Source of the DNA: a virus
Reading direction: 5' to 3' (one strand)
Length of the DNA stretch: 32,752 nt
IMG/VR virus record: IMGVR_UViG_3300005613_000251
Span: 1-32,752 of that record
In this document: piece by piece, positions 14,992 to 22,205 of the stretch
Numbering within the stretch: the stretch's first letter is position 1
Layout of the letters: every line of letters starts with the position of its first letter
Notes under the pieces: generated by a model
The model's input: the letters and a program-made list of their open reading frames with translations, nothing else
The model's database searches: none
Told to the model about the DNA's origin: nothing
Position numbers and translations under genes: made by a program

Positions 14992-15912
14992 ATGCCTACT
15001 ATTACTACTGAAAGTTATACTCTCGGCGATGTACTGAAGCTGGAAGCGGAAGGTCTGCACTCACGTGATCAGATCAATATCCTTGCTGGTCAGACAGTCG
15101 TTGTTGGAGAGGTATTAGGGCAGGTAACTGCTGGTACGTGTCCTACAACTGGTACATTAACTGCTGGTGGTACTGCAAACGGTACAATGACCTCAGTGAC
15201 TGCTGGTGTTGATGTAAAAGTCGGTGATTATGTCATGCGTTGTGTTAAGGAAGTTGGTAACCTTGGTGATTTTGAAGTAAGAGACCCTGACGGTAACTTA
15301 CTCGGTATTGCTACAACCGGTACTGCTTTTGCGCATGATCAGATCAATTTCACAATCAATGACGGTGCTTCTGATTTTGAACTTGAAGATTATTTCACTG
15401 TCACTGTTCCTGCTGGCGGACTTCAGTTCCGAGAAATCAATTTCTCTGGTGTTGATGGTTCAGCTCATGCTGTAGGACTCTCTTATGCTGCATATGATGC
15501 TTCCGCCTCAGGTGAGCGCACCCTGGCTTACACATCAGGTGGGACTTATGAGATTAAGCCCGGTGATACTGTAACCGGTGCTACCTCTGCTGCTACTGCT
15601 ACTGTTGTCCAGGCTCCTGTTTCTACAGGTTCATGGGCTGGTGGTAATGCTGCCGGTACATTCATTTTCCAGGATCAGGTTGGTACTTTCCAGTCTGAGA
15701 ACTTGGATGTGGGTGGGAACAGTAACGTGTGTACAGTCGCTGGCAACTCTGCAGCCACTGCTGCTACTGACTTAGCTGCTGTCGCTGTTGTTCGTGATGC
15801 TGAAATCGTATCTGAGCGGCTTACATGGCCATCCGGTGCAACTGATGCACAGAAGGCCGCTGCTATTGTAGAGCTTGCTGCTCGTGGAATTATTGTACGT
15901 ACTGCTGGATAA
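14992..15912 (+). CDS. Capsid decoration protein (gpD family) with inserted domains
   Basis: 306 residues against 110 in lambda gpD. The N terminus (RDQINILAGQTVVVGEVLGQV) and C terminus (DAEIVSERLTWPSGATDAQ...LAARGIIVR) belong to the head decoration fold that trimerises over capsid three-fold points. Between them is a beta-rich insertion (DFEVRDPDGNLLGIATTGTAF...DYFTVTVPAG) common in longer members. After it comes a second module at 15535-15748 (GDTVTGATSAATA...GNAAGTFIF) that recurs in the tail terminator at 18763. Codons are rich in GCT/GGT. AAGGAGG precedes the start. It stabilises the full head; the extra module would be surface exposed. Confidence 0.9.
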   Translation: MPTITTESYTLGDVLKLEAEGLHSRDQINILAGQTVVVGEVLGQVTAGTCPTTGTLTAGGTANGTMTSVTAGVDVKVGDYVMRCVKEVGNLGDFEVRDPDGNLLGIATTGTAFAHDQINFTINDGASDFELEDYFTVTVPAGGLQFREINFSGVDGSAHAVGLSYAAYDASASGERTLAYTSGGTYEIKPGDTVTGATSAATATVVQAPVSTGSWAGGNAAGTFIFQDQVGTFQSENLDVGGNSNVCTVAGNSAATAATDLAAVAVVRDAEIVSERLTWPSGATDAQKAAAIVELAARGIIVRTAG

Positions 15913-15929
15913 GAAGGAGGTGACAATTA

Positions 15930-16946
15930 ATGGCTACATTAAACCCGTTTGCAACTGATGCTTTTAGTCTCGTATCACTATCCGAGGCGATGAATATTAT
16001 CCCGAATAGCTATGGAAAGGTCCGAAGTTCCGGTCTTTACAAGGCTAAAGGGGTAAGGACCAGGACGATTATGGTTGAACAGAAAAATGGTGTGTTAAAT
16101 CTCTTAACCACTATGCCTGTTGGTGCCCCTGGCCAGAAACTTAATAGAGGTTTAAGGAATGTGAGATCCTTCGTGATTCCTCATATCCCTGCTGAGGATG
16201 TCATCCTTCCACAGGAGTACGATTCTATTCGAGCTTTTGGTAAGGAAGATACTACGGCAGCTCTGGCGTCTATTATGAATGACCATTTGGCCAATGCGAA
16301 GAATAAGTTCGCTATCACTGATGAGTATCACAAAATGTGCGCTCTCAAAGGCCAGGTCCTTGATGCTGATGATACAGTGCTCTTTGATTGGTATAAAGAG
16401 TTCTTAATCCAGCGCAAAGAGGTAGACTTTTTGTTAGGTACCGCTTCAACCAATATTGGGGCCAAATGCCGGGAAATCTTGCGACACATGGAAACAAACC
16501 TTCACGGTGAGACCATGAATGGTGTTACGTGTCTTGTAGATAAAGACTTCTACGAGGCTTTCGTAAACCATGCTATTGTTAAGACTGCCTATGAGAGGTG
16601 GAGAGATGGTGCTGCATTCAGAGATGATATGCGAACCGGCTTCACGTTCTCCGGTATTACCTTTGTCGAGTACGAGGGTACTGTTGATACATTTGCCGGT
16701 GTTGCTAAGAAGTTCTTAGCTTCAAAAGACGGTGTTGCTTATCCTACGGGAACACAGCAGACTTTTAGAACTTTCTATGCGCCTGCTGACTTCCTTGAGA
16801 CTGTCAACACAATGGGTAAGGCTTTCTACGCGAAACAAGAGCCAAGAAAGTTTAACCGAGGTATCGACCTTCATATGCAGACTAACCCAATGAATATGGT
16901 TATGCGCCCTGCTCTTTGTGTACGTGCTTATACATCTACTACCTAA
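15930..16946 (+). CDS. Major capsid protein (gpE family, HK97 fold)
   Basis: 338 residues (lambda gpE is 341), behind AAGAAGGAGGTG. The features match the family: early SLSEAMNIIPNSYGKV, the VRSFVIPHIPAEDVILPQEYDSIRAFG segment, a spine-helix region (HEYHKMCALKG-like DEYHKMCALKGQVLDADD) and the C-terminal DFLETVNTMGKAFYAKQEPRKFNRGIDLHMQTNP. It builds the icosahedral shell and is followed by the small head and neck genes. Confidence 0.95.
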   Translation: MATLNPFATDAFSLVSLSEAMNIIPNSYGKVRSSGLYKAKGVRTRTIMVEQKNGVLNLLTTMPVGAPGQKLNRGLRNVRSFVIPHIPAEDVILPQEYDSIRAFGKEDTTAALASIMNDHLANAKNKFAITDEYHKMCALKGQVLDADDTVLFDWYKEFLIQRKEVDFLLGTASTNIGAKCREILRHMETNLHGETMNGVTCLVDKDFYEAFVNHAIVKTAYERWRDGAAFRDDMRTGFTFSGITFVEYEGTVDTFAGVAKKFLASKDGVAYPTGTQQTFRTFYAPADFLETVNTMGKAFYAKQEPRKFNRGIDLHMQTNPMNMVMRPALCVRAYTSTT

Positions 16947-16961
16947 TGGGAGATTTTAATT

Positions 16962-17288
16962 ATGATGCCTCCAATTAAGGAGAGTAGCTTAGAAGCTAAA
17001 TCACAGGCTGACGGTGCTCAGGCTGTAACATTAGGCGTTTTCGATTGTGCGAAGCTCCACCAACTCCAGGTGGAGCTCTCCGCCGCCCCTGCTGCAGGTA
17101 CCCTAACTATCGGTGTGAAAACCCCCGGTGCTTCAGGTTATGTAGATTTAACCCATACTATAGATTTGGTTAATGGTCCTTACCTTTACCAGATTTATGG
17201 GTTTATTGAAGCCCTCCAGTTTACCCCTACCGGGTTAGATGGGGACAAAACCTATTCAGTATTTATCCTATCCGGAGATACTGAGTAA
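16962..17288 (+). CDS. Small beta-rich head protein, 108 aa
   Basis: ATG 16962 with GGGAG upstream; stop TAATG overlaps the next gene. The 108 residues look like a beta-sandwich (GVFDCAKLHQLQVELSAAPAAGTLTIGVKTPGASG in part, ending YSVFILSGD). It occupies the position of lambda FI, right after the capsid gene, but shows no likeness to FI. A minor capsid or decoration protein is likely from its place; I do not recognise the family. Confidence 0.6.
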   Translation: MMPPIKESSLEAKSQADGAQAVTLGVFDCAKLHQLQVELSAAPAAGTLTIGVKTPGASGYVDLTHTIDLVNGPYLYQIYGFIEALQFTPTGLDGDKTYSVFILSGDTE

Positions 17289-17443
17289 TGGTTGAGACTC
17301 ATCCTCCCCTGCGTGAGGTTTTATTGGAGCGAGTTTACCTGGTACCTGTGTACTTAGAGGATGCTGATAAACGTCGTATCCTTGATGAGACGGGTAACCC
17401 TATCTTAGATGAGATGGGTGCGAGGATTTTCGATGACGGATGA
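17288..17443 (+). CDS. Small acidic hypothetical protein, 51 aa
   Basis: ATG 17288 overlaps the previous stop (TAATG) and the TGA at 17441-17443 lies past the next start (17433). The product reads MVETHPPLREVLLERVYLVPVYLED...ETGNPILDEMGARIFDDG. Its ordered Glu/Asp-rich repeats (ILDETGN, ILDEMGA) and perfect overlaps suggest a real neck-region gene. No family recognised. Confidence 0.55.
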   Translation: MVETHPPLREVLLERVYLVPVYLEDADKRRILDETGNPILDEMGARIFDDG

Positions 17444-17756
17444 TGAACTTTTCTCTGCGGCTGCTGCTAATATGGTAACGAAACGAGGGGTGCCAGCCAC
17501 CTACACATATACAGGTGGTGGTACTCCCTCTTCCCTATACGCTGTATTAGGTACTCAACTGGACCTGCAGCCTATAGGCACTCCGGATACGTTTGTCACG
17601 GCTGACCAACAGCTTGTTGTGTTAGATAAGTCCGATCTGACTCGTGACCCTAAACGTAATGATACAGTAACTATAACAGAAACACTGAAAGTATATACGG
17701 TGCAGGGAACTTTGGCTGACGACGGGTTCCTGGTAACTGTGTCTGTGGTGGAATAA
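17433..17756 (+). CDS. Head-tail joining protein, FII-like by position
   Basis: Start ATG 17433 is preferred over 17409, which lies deep in the previous gene, although the ribosome site is weak (GAGG). 107 residues. MTDDELFSAAAANMVTKRGVPATYT and the DKSDLTRDPKRNDTVTI segment resemble FII-type head-tail attachment proteins (FII has 117 residues). Those form the neck ring that receives the tail. The gene sits between the capsid genes and the Z-like gene, exactly where FII lies in lambda. It ends in TAATG, overlapping the Z-like start. Confidence 0.6.
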   Translation: MTDDELFSAAAANMVTKRGVPATYTYTGGGTPSSLYAVLGTQLDLQPIGTPDTFVTADQQLVVLDKSDLTRDPKRNDTVTITETLKVYTVQGTLADDGFLVTVSVVE

Positions 17757-18475
17757 TGCCAGCTATTAGCGCTATTAACCTGAATGTAGAAGTTAACCAA
17801 CAGGACATGCAGAAGTTCAAAAACCTCATTAAACGTGTAGGGGGAAAAGGACTCAAGGCTATGTCCCGTGCTATTAATAAGACTCTTTCCGGTACAAAAT
17901 CAGGAGGTTCAGGTAAACAGGCTACTGGTGGTCTTATCCATATATCCACTAAATTAATGCAACGAGAAGTTAATTTACAAGCTAAAACATTAAAAAATGG
18001 GCCGTCTACCAAGGGTAGAGTGCCCAAGAAAAACAGGGTATTTGTAGTAGATAAGGCAACTCCCACACGCCCTACAGGTACCTTAAGTGTGCAAGGTAAG
18101 AATATCCCCTTAATCCATTATACAAACCAGAGAGGGGCCAGAGCACACCATGCACAAAAGATATACGTACAAGTTAGGAAGGACAGAGGTAAGGTGCGTC
18201 TCAGGCACGCTTTTGTCCCTATACTTAAGTCAGGACACCGTGGCGTTTTTAACCAGCTTTTAGACGCTAGTGGGTATGCTAGACGTAACCCAACTACAGG
18301 TAATATACGAATACGTGAATTATATGGCCCTAGAGTTCCGGATCTTTTCTCCAACAAACCGGTTTTGGATGATCAGGTACTTCCAAAAGCTGATGACTTG
18401 TTATCTAAGAATTTGAACCATGAGATAGATTGGCTCTTAGAAAAGGAAGAAGGTAGTACTGTCACTAATGATTAA
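17756..18475 (+). CDS. Minor tail protein Z-like (tail completion)
   Basis: 239 residues (lambda gpZ is 192). The features fit the GPZ family: the early AMSRAINKTL helix replaces the usual 'ALNRA' motif; a basic Gly/Ser-rich stretch follows; then AFVPILKSGHRGVFNQLL and IRIRELYGPRVPDLF, close to the family signature 'GHRGVF...IRELYGPS'. Z is needed for correct tail completion and DNA end positioning in lambda. Start by TAATG overlap. Basic overall. Confidence 0.82.
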   Translation: MPAISAINLNVEVNQQDMQKFKNLIKRVGGKGLKAMSRAINKTLSGTKSGGSGKQATGGLIHISTKLMQREVNLQAKTLKNGPSTKGRVPKKNRVFVVDKATPTRPTGTLSVQGKNIPLIHYTNQRGARAHHAQKIYVQVRKDRGKVRLRHAFVPILKSGHRGVFNQLLDASGYARRNPTTGNIRIRELYGPRVPDLFSNKPVLDDQVLPKADDLLSKNLNHEIDWLLEKEEGSTVTND

Positions 18476-18492
18476 CTAAAGGAGGATCAAGT

Positions 18493-18747
18493 ATGTGGTC
18501 AGTTATTTGGAGGGCATTAAAGATCATAAGAGTGTTATTCCCTATTGTTACCTCGGTGTATGGTGCAGTACAGAAAAAACATCCAAACAAAGTCAGTAAT
18601 AAGGTGGCGGCTCACGCTGATACGGTTATTATCGATTTGGCTAAACAAGCCGGGTTAAACATAGGCCATACTGAGGCGGCATTAGTTAGAAGTGCCGTCC
18701 ATTATGTCCGGGCTAAAGGTGAAAGATACGACCAATTAGGTAAATAA
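18493..18747 (+). CDS. Small protein with hydrophobic N terminus, possible holin
   Basis: 84 residues, ATG behind AAAGGAGG. Residues 1-25 (MWSVIWRALKIIRVLFPIVTSVYG) are hydrophobic with two basic residues, enough for one membrane segment or an amphipathic helix. The rest (ADTVIIDLAKQAGLNIGHTEAALVRSAVHYVRAKG) resembles the soluble part of LLH-type phage holins. The M15 endolysin at 9314 lacks a signal peptide and needs a partner, which makes a holin role attractive. However, its place inside the tail genes is unusual and one helix is marginal. Tail assembly factor is the alternative. Confidence 0.4.
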   Translation: MWSVIWRALKIIRVLFPIVTSVYGAVQKKHPNKVSNKVAAHADTVIIDLAKQAGLNIGHTEAALVRSAVHYVRAKGERYDQLGK

Positions 18748-18762
18748 ACGGGAGGTTATTGA

Positions 18763-19740
18763 GTGTCAACAACTTCTTCTACTACCACTACAACCATATC
18801 TACCACCACATCTACGAGTACAACTACCACTACGTATTCTACCACTACCTCTACGTCCACCTCTACCTCTACCTCAACAAGCACATCTACCAGTACCACT
18901 ACAACTTCCTCTACATCCACATCCACCTCTACCTCTACCTCAACCTCTACCACAACTATGTCTTCGTCCTCTACATTATCCACCACATCATCAACATCCA
19001 GTACAGCTTCAACAACCAGTACACTTTCGACAACATCTACCACCGTTTCTACATCATCTACAACCTCAACATCTACATCTACAACCACCTCAACATCAAC
19101 CTCAACATCCACATCTACATCCTCCTCTACAGCCTCTACAACTTCCACACTGTCTACAGCTTCTACAACATCCAGTACCTCCACCACTACAACCACCTCA
19201 ACATCCACCTCAACCTCCACTTGTACATCCACTTGTACAACCACCTGTACAACCACTTCTACGTCCACCACCTCCACGTCTACCACAACATCTACTACAA
19301 GTTCTACTATGTCTTCAACCTCAACTCTTTCTACAACCTCAACATCCACCTCAACCTCCACTTCCACATCCACCTCTACCTCCACATCTACCACCACATC
19401 ATGTTCATCATCTTCTACAACAACCAGTACAAGCATCACTACAACAACCTCAACATCTACAACCACCTCAACATCCACCTCAACCTCTACTACGACATCT
19501 TGTTCAAGTTCATCATCTACCGCTTCAACCACATCCTGTACGTCTTCCACGGCATCAACCACCTCCACGTTATCCACAACGTCATCAACCTCTACCACTA
19601 CCTCAACCTCAACAACCACGTCTACAACCACCTCATGCTCTTCCACAACATCTACAACCTCATGTTCTTCTACAACCTCAACATCCACTTCATCTACAAC
19701 CTCCACAACCTACACGACCACAACCACATCTCCTCCAACA
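18763..19740 (+). repeat. Ser/Thr-coding low-complexity tract 1
   Basis: About 980 bases of TCN/ACN codons with very little G on the + strand. Motifs such as STASTTSTLSTTS and TTTSCSSSSS recur. Third codon positions are mixed (A, C, T and G all used), unlike slippage arrays. A long open frame appears on the complement and in a shifted frame only because of this composition. Confidence 0.95.
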
Positions 19741-20445
19741 TACGCTGAAAAAACAATACGCCAGCGTGTTATTGAGGCTATTCAGGCACGCTTAGGTGAT
19801 ATAACAACAGCCAATGGATATAACCATGATCTAGGGGCCCTTGGTTTAGGTAAGACCTTCTTTGGTCCTGAGGATTCTCCTATTGTAGCTTTACTCCCTG
19901 GTATTGAAGAGGCTGATCGTGTACAGAGTATGCGGTCTAATCGTATGACAATTACCATTAATGGGGTTATTACCTTTGATCCTGATACGGAAAACCCATC
20001 AGAGAAGATAGAGCCTCTCTTAGGGGACATAGTACATTGTATGCTTGGGCCCATTTTTGTTATTCATTTCACAAACGGCTCTACTGCAATAAGCCAGGGG
20101 GATCTCCTTACCGGTGTTACATCGAATGCTACTGCGCGTGTTATGCGTGTGCGTGTAACTTCAGGAGCTTGGGCTCTTGGGAATGCCGCAGGTACAATAA
20201 AAATAAGGGATATGCGGGGTACACTACGTCAGGAGGATCTGAATGTATCAGGCTCCTACGTTGCTAAATGCTCCGTCAGTCCTGTTATTCAAAACCGTTT
20301 CTCAGATTTAGTTGACAATGTGATTTACGCTTCCGGGGGTACCGAAACCTATCCGGAGGCTGGTGCTACTACTGTAGGGTGTACGACGGCCTTTACCATT
20401 GTCTACCCTACTTTAAACGATAACCCTTACTTAAACACATTATAA
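18763..20445 (+). CDS. Tail terminator-like protein with 323-residue Ser/Thr N-terminal tract
   Basis: GTG start at 18763 after GGGAGGT. Residues 1-322 are almost only Ser and Thr with rare Cys, Ala, Leu, Met. SPPTYAEKT starts a folded part at 323. No other start codon with a ribosome site lies between, so it is one protein. Residues 330-430 (RQRVIEAIQARLGDITTANGYNHDLG, then GPEDSPIVALLPGIEEAD) match tail terminator proteins, which cap the tail tube at the head end and are only about 130 residues in lambda (gpU). Residues 435-506 are a beta module shared with the decoration protein. Position after Z and before the tail tube fits gpU. The tract is likely extended and may be O-glycosylated; that is inference. 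Confidence 0.8.
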   Translation: MSTTSSTTTTTISTTTSTSTTTTTYSTTTSTSTSTSTSTSTSTSTTTTSSTSTSTSTSTSTSTTTMSSSSTLSTTSSTSSTASTTSTLSTTSTTVSTSSTTSTSTSTTTSTSTSTSTSTSSSTASTTSTLSTASTTSSTSTTTTTSTSTSTSTCTSTCTTTCTTTSTSTTSTSTTTSTTSSTMSSTSTLSTTSTSTSTSTSTSTSTSTSTTTSCSSSSTTTSTSITTTTSTSTTTSTSTSTSTTTSCSSSSSTASTTSCTSSTASTTSTLSTTSSTSTTTSTSTTTSTTTSCSSTTSTTSCSSTTSTSTSSTTSTTYTTTTTSPPTYAEKTIRQRVIEAIQARLGDITTANGYNHDLGALGLGKTFFGPEDSPIVALLPGIEEADRVQSMRSNRMTITINGVITFDPDTENPSEKIEPLLGDIVHCMLGPIFVIHFTNGSTAISQGDLLTGVTSNATARVMRVRVTSGAWALGNAAGTIKIRDMRGTLRQEDLNVSGSYVAKCSVSPVIQNRFSDLVDNVIYASGGTETYPEAGATTVGCTTAFTIVYPTLNDNPYLNTL

Positions 20446-20489
20446 TTATCCCTATTACCCCTAACCTATAAAGAAAGGAGGAAAAGCTT

Positions 20490-21503
20490 ATGCGTTCAAA
20501 TACTGCTGAAAATGGTATTCTTTATTATGAGGCTGCTCAGGCAACTACAGCTATGACGGCTCTCTCAGATGCAGGTGATCATATCCAGTACACCTCTGCG
20601 GTTACAATGTGGTCTGACAAGAGTGGTTATTCCCCTGTTGTAAGACCTGACGGTATGGTCTCAGGAGGTATTATCACTCCGGATTCTGCTCTTGTGAATG
20701 ACAGTATCGACATCACTGCCGGTACCTGTTATCTAATCGGTGTACTTACATCCCCTGTTGCTGCTGGTCTGGTTATCGCAAGAACAGCCGACGCGGTAAA
20801 CCCGTGTATCATCACTTCTGTATTGGTTACTGCTGGTGGTGCCTATGCTTCATTAGCCGGACTTAAAGGAGCTGCATTATCTGAAGTACGTGGTGCAGCC
20901 GGTGGTCCCCCGCTTGTTACTGTGGGTACTATCGAAGTTGGCCAGGTACGGTATACCTCAGACGTGGCAGCCCTTGTTACTTCTGATGAAATCTTCCAGA
21001 CTGTTGGTACTCACCAGGAAAGATGGGATTACCCCTTGTGGGAAGAGCACTTTGGCCGAAATCAGGATCTCTCACAGCCTGGTGGTAATATCGCCTTCTT
21101 GGCTGCATTACCCCTGTCTCACGTTGGCCCTGTAACCAAAGCCGTGTATGCGTCTTATGCAGAGCCTCAGTTTGCTGAGGTTGCCCCTGTAACTGATTTT
21201 GTCCCACCCGGTAACTCACACTCAGTTTCATCTAAGCAGGTTTATGGTGGTACGATCGGTTCTCGGTCATCTACTTTGAATCAGGGTTCTTTTACTGCGT
21301 ATCTGTCATCGGGTGTTAACGATGCCTTGCTGCGGTTAAAGGATTATATCCTATGGTTTAAGTATTATCCTGATAGATATAAGACCCCTTATATCATCAC
21401 TCAGGGAAAACTTGGTGTTGTTCGTGCATTCCCGGCGGATGACTCTATCACTGCGTCTTGTACAATCTCAGCCTCTGAGGCTGCGGTTGATGTTGATGCC
21501 TAA
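20490..21503 (+). CDS. Major tail tube protein (paralog 1)
   Basis: 337 residues, ATG behind AAAGGAGG. It lies where lambda V lies, between the terminator and the chaperone pair, and is beta-rich with Ala/Gly/Thr/Val codons typical of tube proteins. The central block (ARTADAVNPCIITSVLV, GLKGAALSEVRG.AGGPP, EEIFQ-type VGTHQERWDYP) is repeated in a second gene at 26271. This establishes a family inside the window even without a database match. By position it is the main tube subunit. It is longer than lambda gpV (246), so an extra surface domain is probable. Confidence 0.8.
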   Translation: MRSNTAENGILYYEAAQATTAMTALSDAGDHIQYTSAVTMWSDKSGYSPVVRPDGMVSGGIITPDSALVNDSIDITAGTCYLIGVLTSPVAAGLVIARTADAVNPCIITSVLVTAGGAYASLAGLKGAALSEVRGAAGGPPLVTVGTIEVGQVRYTSDVAALVTSDEIFQTVGTHQERWDYPLWEEHFGRNQDLSQPGGNIAFLAALPLSHVGPVTKAVYASYAEPQFAEVAPVTDFVPPGNSHSVSSKQVYGGTIGSRSSTLNQGSFTAYLSSGVNDALLRLKDYILWFKYYPDRYKTPYIITQGKLGVVRAFPADDSITASCTISASEAAVDVDA

Positions 21504-21512
21504 TATGTAACC

Positions 21513-21532
21513 GGTTTCTCGTAAGAGAAATC
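21513..21532 (+). other. RNA hairpin with GTAA tetraloop after the tail tube gene
   Basis: TTTCTC (21515-21520), loop GTAA, GAGAAA (21525-21530), extendable by a G-U and a G-C pair to 8 bp. The loop is a stable GNRA type. No T-run follows, so termination is unlikely. mRNA stability or processing between the highly expressed tube gene and the lowly needed chaperone gene is a reasonable guess. Confidence 0.5.
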
Positions 21533-21548
21533 TATGGGAGGAAAAGTT

Positions 21549-22016
21549 ATGTCATTTAATGTTAAGCAATTTATGCAAACTCAGTTCACTAAGAGGGAAG
21601 AGGAAGTCAAACTTGGCAAAGAGTTTGCTTCCTTTTTCCCTCCTGGGGAGCCTTGTGTATTGAAGGTTAGGGGCCTTACTGGTGTGGAGTTAGCTCAGGT
21701 ACATGCTGCTGTTGATAAGCACAAAAACCTGGCTGGCTTAGTTGAAGGGTTATTATCCGATGTTGATGCAGTAAAGGTTGAAGCATTAAAGAAGTCGGTA
21801 GGGATTGAGAAAGGAACACCGGCAGAGACAGCCAAGCGGCTTGAGTTATTTACCCGAGGGGTGGTTGAGCCTCCAGGGATGAATGTACAGGTTGCGGCTA
21901 AATTCTGTGAGATGTTTCCTATTGATTTTTATCATATAACGAATGTTATCAGTCGTCTTACCGGGGAAGGTTGTTTGCCGGGAAAACCGAAGCCCTCTGG
22001 CAACAACCCGAAGTAA
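21549..22016 (+). CDS. Tail assembly chaperone, gpG-like (short form)
   Basis: Start ATG 21549 (MSFNVKQF) is preferred to 21534 because GGGAGG lies 8-13 bases before it, inside the longer version. 155 residues (lambda gpG is 140). Helical, charged, with RGLTGVELAQVHAA and SRLTGEG, as in G-like chaperones that hold the tape measure protein during tube assembly. It ends with PKPSGNNPK after the slippery site; this C terminus is lost in the frameshifted form. Confidence 0.85.
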   Translation: MSFNVKQFMQTQFTKREEEVKLGKEFASFFPPGEPCVLKVRGLTGVELAQVHAAVDKHKNLAGLVEGLLSDVDAVKVEALKKSVGIEKGTPAETAKRLELFTRGVVEPPGMNVQVAAKFCEMFPIDFYHITNVISRLTGEGCLPGKPKPSGNNPK

Positions 22017-22186
22017 AAGCAGCATTATCATTATGTGATAAGTGGGGATGCCCACTATTTGTTGTACGTCCTGATTTGTTCCCAGAGGGCCGATTGACAT
22101 TCCTAGAGATAAACTTGTGGGCTAAGTACTACAATGATCAGAAGATGAGGCGTGAGTTAGAACAAGCACAAAGACCGCAAATGTAA
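21549..22186 (+). CDS. Tail assembly chaperone, GT-like fusion by -1 frameshift
   Basis: Ribosomes slipping back one base on GGGAAAA (21980-21986) would join the first 146 codons of the G-like frame to a second frame ending at 22186. This gives a 212-residue fusion. The second frame (GKTEALWQQPEVKAALSLCDKWGCPLFVV...EINLWAKYYND) has no good start of its own: the only ATG, at 22034 or 22140-like positions, has no ribosome site. In lambda the T part binds the tube protein while G binds the tape measure. The frame relation (-1), heptamer and order match lambda G/GT. Confidence 0.88.
21980..21986 (+). promoter_or_regulatory. Programmed -1 frameshift slippery heptamer
   Basis: In the zero frame the codons are CCG GGA AAA, so the site reads G GGA AAA, an exact X XXY YYZ heptamer, close to lambda's GGGAAAG. 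Both tRNAs can re-pair after slipping. It lies 27 bases before the zero-frame stop (22014-22016). Confidence 0.88.
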
Positions 22187-22205
22187 GTAAAAGAAGGGTT
22201 ACTTT

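Noticed and set aside
18756-19706. Long minus-strand frames of Val/Glu/Asp opposite the Ser/Thr tracts (also 29116-30003 and 32193-32723)
   Set aside because: Reverse complement of TCN/ACN codons read out of phase gives GTN and GAN codons with no stops. They lack ribosome sites and have no sequence beyond the tract.
18759-19748. Plus-strand frames rich in Tyr, His, Asn, Leu over the tracts (also 29143-30024 and 32355-32663)
   Set aside because: Shifted readings of the same low-complexity DNA; the Ser/Thr frame runs on into folded domains and has the ribosome sites.
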